Assembly: GCA_036123635.1 (NCBI GenBank)
Contig: JAZADL010000077.1
Coordinates: forward strand, 1-19,808
Source: UBA9410 sp036123635
GTDB taxonomy: Bacteria; Actinomycetota; Acidimicrobiia; Acidimicrobiales; MedAcidi-G1
Reading direction: 5' to 3'
Length of the DNA: 19,808 nucleotides
The translations under genes were made by a program, and so were the position numbers. The notes below the pieces were generated by a model that was given only the letters and a program-made list of their open reading frames with translations, made no database searches and was not told the DNA's origin. Shown here in pieces: positions 15,536 to 19,808 of the stretch. Every line of letters starts with the position of its first letter. Within the stretch, counting starts at the first letter, position 1.

Positions 15536-16370
15536 CCACCCGCTGGCCGTACGCCGGCCCCGGGACGTGGTCGTGGTGGCCGGACCGGACGCCGGCAGCT
15601 ACCTCCAGGGACAACTCAGCCAGGACGTTGAGGCGCTACCCGTGGGTGGGTCGGGCGAGACCTTCGTTCTCCAGCCGACGGGCAAAGTTGACGCCTGGAT
15701 GCGTGTTACCCGCCTATCAGCGGAGCGCTACATCCTGGACGTGGATGTTGGTTACGGCGAGGTGGTGGTACAGCGACTGACCAGATTCCTTCTCCGGACG
15801 GACTGCACGGTGGAGGCCGTCGATTGGGATCTGGTCACCGTCCTGGACGGGTCGCCAGACGATCTCCCAATTCCAAAAGATGGTCTGAGAATCGCCGTAT
15901 CGTGGCCCGGCCTGTGCGCTGTGGATCTCCTCGGTCCATCGGTGGCCGAGCCAGAGGGATTAGCGGTCGGGGGTCACAACGACTGGGAGGTCCGAAGGAT
16001 CTCGGCAGGGATTCCGGCGATGGGGTCGGAGATGGACGATTCGACGATTCCGGCGGCCACCGGAGTCGTGAACCGATCGGCGAGTTTTACCAAGGGCTGT
16101 TACACCGGTCAGGAACTGGTAGCCCGCGTGGACAGCCGCGCTGCTGGTGCGCCGACCCGGATCCTGCGCGCTACCGGGGCCGGAGCCCCTCCGCCGGCAG
16201 GGACGGAGTTGGAGGCCGAAGGCCGGTCAGCTGGCCGCCTAACCAGCGTGGCCGCTGTCGAGGACGGATTCGTGGCCTTAGCTGAGGTCCGTCGAGCTGT
16301 GGCCACCACGGCCGACGTCAAGGCGGTCTACCCGGCGGGGTCCACGACGGTCTCACTTCTCGACGACTGA
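15528..16370 (+). CDS. YgfZ/GcvT-like folate-binding protein
   Basis: 280-aa protein of the YgfZ (COG0354) family, related to the glycine-cleavage T-protein. E. coli YgfZ binds folate and supports assembly or repair of some Fe-S enzymes, including tRNA-modifying MiaB. The defining signature K-G-C-Y-T-G-Q-E lies at 189-196 with the essential Cys C191. The N-terminus has the usual YLQGQLSQDV (25-34). The start is GTG 15528, overlapping the trpE stop by 8 bp, which suggests coupled translation. No known role in tryptophan synthesis exists; RlmN, endonuclease III and other Fe-S enzymes in this window could be clients, but that is speculation. A hairpin follows its stop at 16373-16393. Confidence 0.88.
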   Translation: MVDHPLAVRRPRDVVVVAGPDAGSYLQGQLSQDVEALPVGGSGETFVLQPTGKVDAWMRVTRLSAERYILDVDVGYGEVVVQRLTRFLLRTDCTVEAVDWDLVTVLDGSPDDLPIPKDGLRIAVSWPGLCAVDLLGPSVAEPEGLAVGGHNDWEVRRISAGIPAMGSEMDDSTIPAATGVVNRSASFTKGCYTGQELVARVDSRAAGAPTRILRATGAGAPPPAGTELEAEGRSAGRLTSVAAVEDGFVALAEVRRAVATTADVKAVYPAGSTTVSLLDD

Positions 16371-16372
16371 CG

Positions 16373-16393
16373 ATAGGGCCAACCTGGTCCTAT
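16373..16393 (+). terminator. Possible weak terminator hairpin after the YgfZ-like gene
   Basis: Arms ATAGGGCCA (16373-16381) and TGGTCCTAT (16385-16393) pair over 9 bp with one G-T wobble around a 3-nt loop, starting 3 nt after the gene's stop. Only TTT follows, so it is at best a weak intrinsic terminator or an mRNA 3'-end stabiliser. Confidence 0.4.
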
Positions 16394-16541
16394 TTCAGCG
16401 GTCGAGTCGATGTCCTCCGCTCCACGCGCCGAACCCCCCATTCAGCCCATAGCCGTAACTACTTCTATGAGCAGTATGTGAGGAGATGATGCCAGCAGGG
16501 AGAGGAAGGTAACTGGGGGGTCGGCTCCGGAGTACCGTCGC
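16394..16541. other. Gap before trpC with no gene; C6/G6 complementary blocks
   Basis: I see no convincing gene here. ACCCCCCA (16433-16440) and TGGGGGGT (16514-16521) are perfect 8-bp complements 73 nt apart. Between them is a 9-codon ORF (ATG 16486 to TAA 16512, preceded by AGGAG). It lacks Trp codons, so it does not look like a tryptophan attenuator leader. The whole gap between stop and start (16371-16553) is 183 bp. Confidence 0.35.
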
Positions 16542-16547
16542 TAGCCT
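16542..16547 (+). promoter_or_regulatory. Putative leaderless -10 box of trpC
   Basis: TAGCCT is followed by 6 nt and GTG 16554, placing the transcription start on the start codon. It is the same hexamer as for mshD. A leaderless trpC transcript would leave no room for attenuation or a leader riboswitch at this start. Confidence 0.55.
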
Positions 16548-16553
16548 CGGGTT

Positions 16554-17348
16554 GTGGCCACCTATCTGGATCGGATCCTGGACGCCCACCGCACCCAGGC
16601 GGCCGCGGATCAGAGAATCCTGGATGTTCTGGTTGAACGAGCCCGGATGGTGCCACCTCCTCGAGGGTTTGGCGAGGCTCTCCTTGAAGTTCCAGAGGGC
16701 GAGCCGGCGATTATCGCTGAGGTCAAGCGACGATCACCTTCCCGCGGGGATCTTGTCACCAATCTGGATCCGGAGACCGTGGCGACCCAGTACGCCGCCG
16801 GGGGAGCGGCCTGCTTGTCCGTCCTGACCGACAGCGACCACTTCGGTGGCTCCCCAGAAGACCTGGTCTCGGCAAGGGAGGTCGTGTCAATCCCGGTCCT
16901 GCGTAAAGACTTCACAGTGGACCCCCGCGACGTCTGCGATGCCCGGCTAATGGGCGCCGACGCCGTGCTGCTCATTGTTGCTGCACTTGACGACGTCCAG
17001 TTGGCGGACTTTTACGATCTGACCGACGAGCTAGGCCTGGATGCGCTGGTGGAAATCCATGACGAGGCTGAATTGGAACGGGCCCTTGCCATCAACGCAC
17101 GGCTGGTTGGGGTGAACCAGCGAGACTTGGTCACATTCGAGGTTGACACGGCCCGGGCCGTGCGGATGGGGCCACTCATGCCTGACGGCGTGATCCGGGT
17201 GGCCGAGTCGGGAATCCGCGGCCCGGCTGACGCCGCCCCGCTGCTCAAAGCTGGCTACCAGGCTTTGCTGGTGGGGGAGTCTGCGGTGACGTCAAGTGAT
17301 CGATGTGGCGCTATTCGTGCCCTCCGGGGCCTTGGGGCCGGGGAGTAG
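16554..17348 (+). CDS. trpC: Indole-3-glycerol-phosphate synthase
   Basis: 264-aa (beta/alpha)8 enzyme that closes the indole ring from CdRP with loss of CO2 and water. Residues match those known in Sulfolobus IGPS at constant offset: E56 and K58 (IIAEVKRRSPSRG), K118 (VLRKDF), E167 (LVEIHDE), N188 (GVNQRDL) and S219 (AESGI). The usual NNRDL reads NQRDL; the changed second position also varies in other actinobacteria (NARDL), so activity should be kept. It is monofunctional, not fused to TrpF as in E. coli. GTG 16554 fits the family N-terminus (YLDRIL) and has the TAGCCT box upstream. Its TAG stop forms the first half of the putative trpF -10. Confidence 0.96.
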   Translation: MATYLDRILDAHRTQAAADQRILDVLVERARMVPPPRGFGEALLEVPEGEPAIIAEVKRRSPSRGDLVTNLDPETVATQYAAGGAACLSVLTDSDHFGGSPEDLVSAREVVSIPVLRKDFTVDPRDVCDARLMGADAVLLIVAALDDVQLADFYDLTDELGLDALVEIHDEAELERALAINARLVGVNQRDLVTFEVDTARAVRMGPLMPDGVIRVAESGIRGPADAAPLLKAGYQALLVGESAVTSSDRCGAIRALRGLGAGE

Positions 17349-17351
17349 CGT
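17346..17351 (+). promoter_or_regulatory. Putative internal leaderless -10 box of trpF, overlapping the trpC stop codon
   Basis: TAGCGT is followed by 7 nt and GTG 17359. Its first three bases are the TAG stop of trpC. It is identical to the hisD box. It may allow trpF-trpB-trpA to be transcribed independently of trpC, but a chance match of this short motif cannot be excluded. Confidence 0.4.
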
Positions 17352-17358
17352 CGACAAC

Positions 17359-18018
17359 GTGTTCATAAAGATTTGCGGTATTACGTGTGCGGAGGACGCG
17401 CTATTGGCTACCGCCATGGGTGCTGACGCTTTGGGATTTGTCTTCGCTACGTCCCGCCGGCAAGTAGCCGAGTCGGTGGTCCGCGACATTGTCGGTCAGC
17501 TTCCCCCTGATGTCCTGACCGTCGGCGTGTTTCGCGACCGAGGTAAGGCCCGGGTGGTCGAGACCGTTAACACCATCGGCTTGAAGGCGGCCCAACTACA
17601 CGGTCGCGAGTCGCCGGCTACCTGTCAGTGGGTGGCGGAACGGGTACCCATGACCATCCGCGCCCTACCCGCCGGCTCGCCGGATCTCCAGCGTTTTGAC
17701 GAATACGGAGCTGACCTCCTCCTATTGGATTCCCCGGCGCCTGGTTCCGGAGAGGTTTTTGATTGGTCCCTGGCCGAGGGCGCCCCCCCGAACCGACCAA
17801 TGCTTTTGGCCGGGGGGCTAACGCCCGAGAACGTGATTTCGGCGATCGAGGAGGTGGATCCGTACGGGGTCGATGTCTCGACCGGAGTGGAGGCTGAGCC
17901 GGGGAGGAAGGACCCACGGCTCCTCCGGGCGTTCATGGCCAACGCGAGAGCAGCGCAACCCGTCCGCTACGAGGGTGACGTTGAGCGTCGTCCGTTTGAC
18001 TGGCAAGAGGAGGGATGA
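17359..18018 (+). CDS. trpF: Phosphoribosylanthranilate isomerase
   Basis: 219-aa (beta/alpha)8 enzyme for the Amadori rearrangement of phosphoribosylanthranilate to CdRP. General base C6 is in IKICGIT, and general acid D124 is in LLLDSPAPGSG. GADALGFVF (21-29), AAQLHG (77-82), LAGGLTPENV (150-159) and GVDVSTGVE (170-178) are family blocks. The frame is open to GTG 17296 inside trpC, but GTG 17359, 10 nt after the trpC stop, puts IKICGIT at the N-terminus where it belongs. A dedicated trpF is notable in a presumed actinobacterium because PriA commonly replaces it. The last 20 or so residues, after the final helix, are a charged tail. Confidence 0.94.
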   Translation: MFIKICGITCAEDALLATAMGADALGFVFATSRRQVAESVVRDIVGQLPPDVLTVGVFRDRGKARVVETVNTIGLKAAQLHGRESPATCQWVAERVPMTIRALPAGSPDLQRFDEYGADLLLLDSPAPGSGEVFDWSLAEGAPPNRPMLLAGGLTPENVISAIEEVDPYGVDVSTGVEAEPGRKDPRLLRAFMANARAAQPVRYEGDVERRPFDWQEEG

Positions 18019-18064
18019 AAGTGGGGACTGCAAAGGGTCTGGGGTCGTCCGAGGCGGAGAGCTC

Positions 18065-19219
18065 GTGACCCTTTCCGACCCGACCTCCGAGGGACGCTTC
18101 GGCCAGTTCGGGGGCCGGTACGTCCCGGAGACTCTGATTCCGGCCGTTCTTGAACTAGAGGCGGCGTTCCGCGAGGCGTGGGCCGATCCGTCATTTCGTA
18201 CCAGTCTGGATTCCCTCCTAGCTGACTACGCCGGTCGACCTTCACCCATGACGGAGTGTCACAACCTTTCGGCCGAGCTGGGTTGCCGTCTGCTACTCAA
18301 GCGTGAGGACCTCAATCACACGGGATCCCACAAGATCAACAACGTGCTTGGCCAGGCCCTCCTGGCCAAACGGATGGGCAAGACCCGGCTTCTGGCCGAG
18401 ACGGGTGCCGGCCAGCACGGGGTTGCTTCGGCTACCGCTGCGGCCCTGCTGGGCATGGAGTGTTGCGTGTACATGGGCGAGGTCGACGTGAGGCGCCAAG
18501 AGCTCAACGTTTTCCGGATGCGGCTGCTAGGAGCCGAGGTCCGTACCGCGTTGTCGGGCAGCCGGACCCTGAAGGACGCCGTGAACGAGGCCATGCGGGA
18601 CTGGGTAGCCACCGTGGAGGAGTCGCACTACTGCCTGGGATCAGTGATGGGTCCCCATCCATATCCGTGGATGGTCCGCACCTTCCACGAGGTACTAGGT
18701 CAGGAGGCCCGCCAGCAGAGCGATGCCCTGCTGGGTGCCCCTCCGGATGTTGTGGTGGCGTGCGTAGGCGGTGGTTCCAATGCCATCGGGATCTTTTCAG
18801 GCTTTGCTGACGCCGATACCGAGCTGGTGGGGGTGGAGCCGGCCGGCGGGGCGGCGGTCGGGCGAGGGGTCCCGGGGGTAGTCCACGGTATGGAGTCGTA
18901 CCTAATGCAGGACGAGGCTGGCCAGGTCCTGGAGGCTCAGTCCATCAGTGCCGGGTTGGATTACCCGGGAGTGGGACCTGAGCACAGCTATTTGGCGTCC
19001 ATCGGTCGGGCCCGGTACGAGGCGGTGACCGACGACGAAGTGGTAGAAGCCTTCCAGCTTCTGAGCCGATACGAAGGCATCATCCCGGCCCTGGAACCGG
19101 CTCATGCCCTGGCCTGGGTGTCCCGGGAACGAGCGTCGCTCGCCGGAAAGTCGGTGGTGGTGAACCTCTCGGGCCGAGGCGACAAGGACGTAGCCCAGAT
19201 GATGGACATCCTGGGATGA
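18065..19219 (+). CDS. trpB: Tryptophan synthase beta subunit
   Basis: 384-aa PLP enzyme that joins indole to serine. PLP Lys K90 is in HTGSHKINN, E112 in AETGAGQHG (111-119), and a phosphate-binding GGGSNAIG lies near 238-245. GRFGQFGGRYVPETL at 10-24 is the classical TrpB1 N-terminus, and HSYLASIGRARYEAVTD supports TrpB1 rather than the TrpB2 paralogue. The frame runs upstream to 17873 within trpF, but GTG 18065 is chosen: homology begins just after it and CGGAGAG precedes it. The gap from trpF is 46 bp, with no TANNNT box next to the start, so it probably relies on the trpF or trpC transcript. The stop overlaps trpA by 4 bp (ATGA), typical for subunits of one complex. Confidence 0.96.
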   Translation: MTLSDPTSEGRFGQFGGRYVPETLIPAVLELEAAFREAWADPSFRTSLDSLLADYAGRPSPMTECHNLSAELGCRLLLKREDLNHTGSHKINNVLGQALLAKRMGKTRLLAETGAGQHGVASATAAALLGMECCVYMGEVDVRRQELNVFRMRLLGAEVRTALSGSRTLKDAVNEAMRDWVATVEESHYCLGSVMGPHPYPWMVRTFHEVLGQEARQQSDALLGAPPDVVVACVGGGSNAIGIFSGFADADTELVGVEPAGGAAVGRGVPGVVHGMESYLMQDEAGQVLEAQSISAGLDYPGVGPEHSYLASIGRARYEAVTDDEVVEAFQLLSRYEGIIPALEPAHALAWVSRERASLAGKSVVVNLSGRGDKDVAQMMDILG

Positions 19220-19808
19220 GCTCCGTCCAACCTCCGGGACCGATAGAGGCCGCGCTGCGGGACCGTCGGGATGCTGGTGGCAAGTGCCTAGTGGTTTATG
19301 CGACGGGTGGCCTGGGTGAGGACTGGCTGGATACGGTCCGGGCCATCGCCGCGGCGGGCGCCGACGCTATCGAGATCGGGGTGCCGTTCTCGGATCCGGT
19401 CATGGACGGGCCCACCATCCAAGCGGCCAATGATCGTGCGCTGGAGGACGGTGCTACGCCCGTGGGGATTTTGGATGCCCTTCGCGGGGCTGACGTCGGA
19501 GCGCCGTTGGCTGTGATGACGTACTACAACATCGTCCACCGCATGGGCTTAAAGCGCTTTGCCGCCTCTTTGGTGGATTCGGGTGTCTCAGGATGCATCC
19601 TCCCAGACCTTCCCCTGGAGGAGGCTGGGGCGTGGCTGGACGTGGCCGATGAGGCGGCGGTTGAGCCGATTCTGCTGGCCGCTCCTACAGCACCCGACGA
19701 GCGGCTTCCTCGGATCTGTGAGCGTTCTCGGGGGTTTGTCTACGGCGTCGGCCTGCTCGGCGTGACCGGTGTCCGGGCCGAGTTGGCGGCCAGCGCGGTG
19801 GAGATCGC
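19216..19808 (+). CDS. trpA: Tryptophan synthase alpha subunit, 3' truncated by the window edge
   Basis: First 197 codons of TrpA, which splits indole-3-glycerol phosphate into indole and glyceraldehyde 3-phosphate; family length is about 260-270. Catalytic E53 and D64 are in IEIGVPFSDPVMDGPTIQ, at the spacing of Salmonella E49 and D60. MTYYNIVHRMG (101-111), SGCILPDLPLEE (125-136) and LGVTGV (181-186) are recognisable. Some normally conserved positions differ: the N-terminal strand reads YATGGLGEDW rather than YxTAGDP, M63 replaces the usual Ala before Asp, and YGVGLLGVTG replaces the usual Y-x-x-S-x-x-GVTG. The catalytic acids are intact, so it is probably active. ATG 19216 overlaps the trpB stop as ATGA, so translation should be coupled. 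The open frame continues past the right edge. Confidence 0.93.
   Translation, partial: MSSVQPPGPIEAALRDRRDAGGKCLVVYATGGLGEDWLDTVRAIAAAGADAIEIGVPFSDPVMDGPTIQAANDRALEDGATPVGILDALRGADVGAPLAVMTYYNIVHRMGLKRFAASLVDSGVSGCILPDLPLEEAGAWLDVADEAAVEPILLAAPTAPDERLPRICERSRGFVYGVGLLGVTGVRAELAASAVEI

Noticed and set aside
16486..16512. Tryptophan attenuator leader peptide upstream of trpC
   Set aside because: The 9-codon ORF has no Trp codons, no terminator/antiterminator pair was found, and the putative trpC transcript starts downstream of it.
17873..18064. Longer trpB frame inside trpF
   Set aside because: Residues before GTG 18065 are Arg/Ser-rich with no TrpB similarity, and a Shine-Dalgarno-like CGGAGAG precedes the GTG.

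Overview
The window looks like a stretch of chromosome from a high-GC actinobacterium, with no sign of a mobile element, prophage, CRISPR array or tRNA/rRNA gene. Three things point to Actinobacteria: a mycothiol-synthase (MshD) type acetyltransferase, TANNNT -10 boxes lying directly before start codons (the leaderless style common there), and a C-rich two-hairpin small RNA resembling the actinobacterial 6C RNA. Separate hisA and trpF genes argue against Streptomyces or Mycobacterium, where PriA replaces both. A deeper lineage such as Acidimicrobiia would fit, but that placement is inference.

Layout. 1-959: 3' part of an SCP-x/lipid-transfer type thiolase. 2981-1011 (minus): DUF255/YyaL thioredoxin-domain protein, divergent from menA (3044-3907). 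Convergent to menA is a minus-strand group read mshD (6903-6124), rlmN (6127-5042), a four-helix membrane protein (4986-4648) and menG (4634-3918). Divergent from mshD, across overlapping -10 boxes, is nth (6930-7571). A 204-bp gap follows, with a palindrome, a hairpin, a candidate small RNA and a strong terminator. An 88-aa charged helical protein (8042-7776, minus) is divergent from hisD.

From 8062 to the right edge, all on the plus strand, is an amino-acid biosynthesis cluster: hisD-hisC-hisB-hisH-hisA-hisF with 1-8 bp overlaps, a GroES-like gene, hisI, trpE, a YgfZ-type gene, then after a 183-bp gap trpC-trpF-trpB-trpA (trpA runs off the window). Together they give the later steps of histidine synthesis, and in the tryptophan pathway anthranilate synthase component I plus every step after phosphoribosylanthranilate. 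hisG, hisE, trpD and trpG are absent here and must be elsewhere or be replaced.

Most distinctive is the regulation visible in the DNA. About ten genes that head transcription units, or restart transcription inside the cluster, carry a -10-like hexamer (TAGCGT, TAGCCT, TAGGCT, TAGGGT, TACCGT, or weaker CAGACT) 6-8 nt before the start codon, which fits leaderless mRNAs. Genes inside runs instead use overlaps or Shine-Dalgarno sites. I found no clearly novel multi-gene system. The best leads are the small RNA locus, the symmetric mshD/nth promoter, the GroES paralogue in the his cluster, and the hisA-plus-trpF arrangement.
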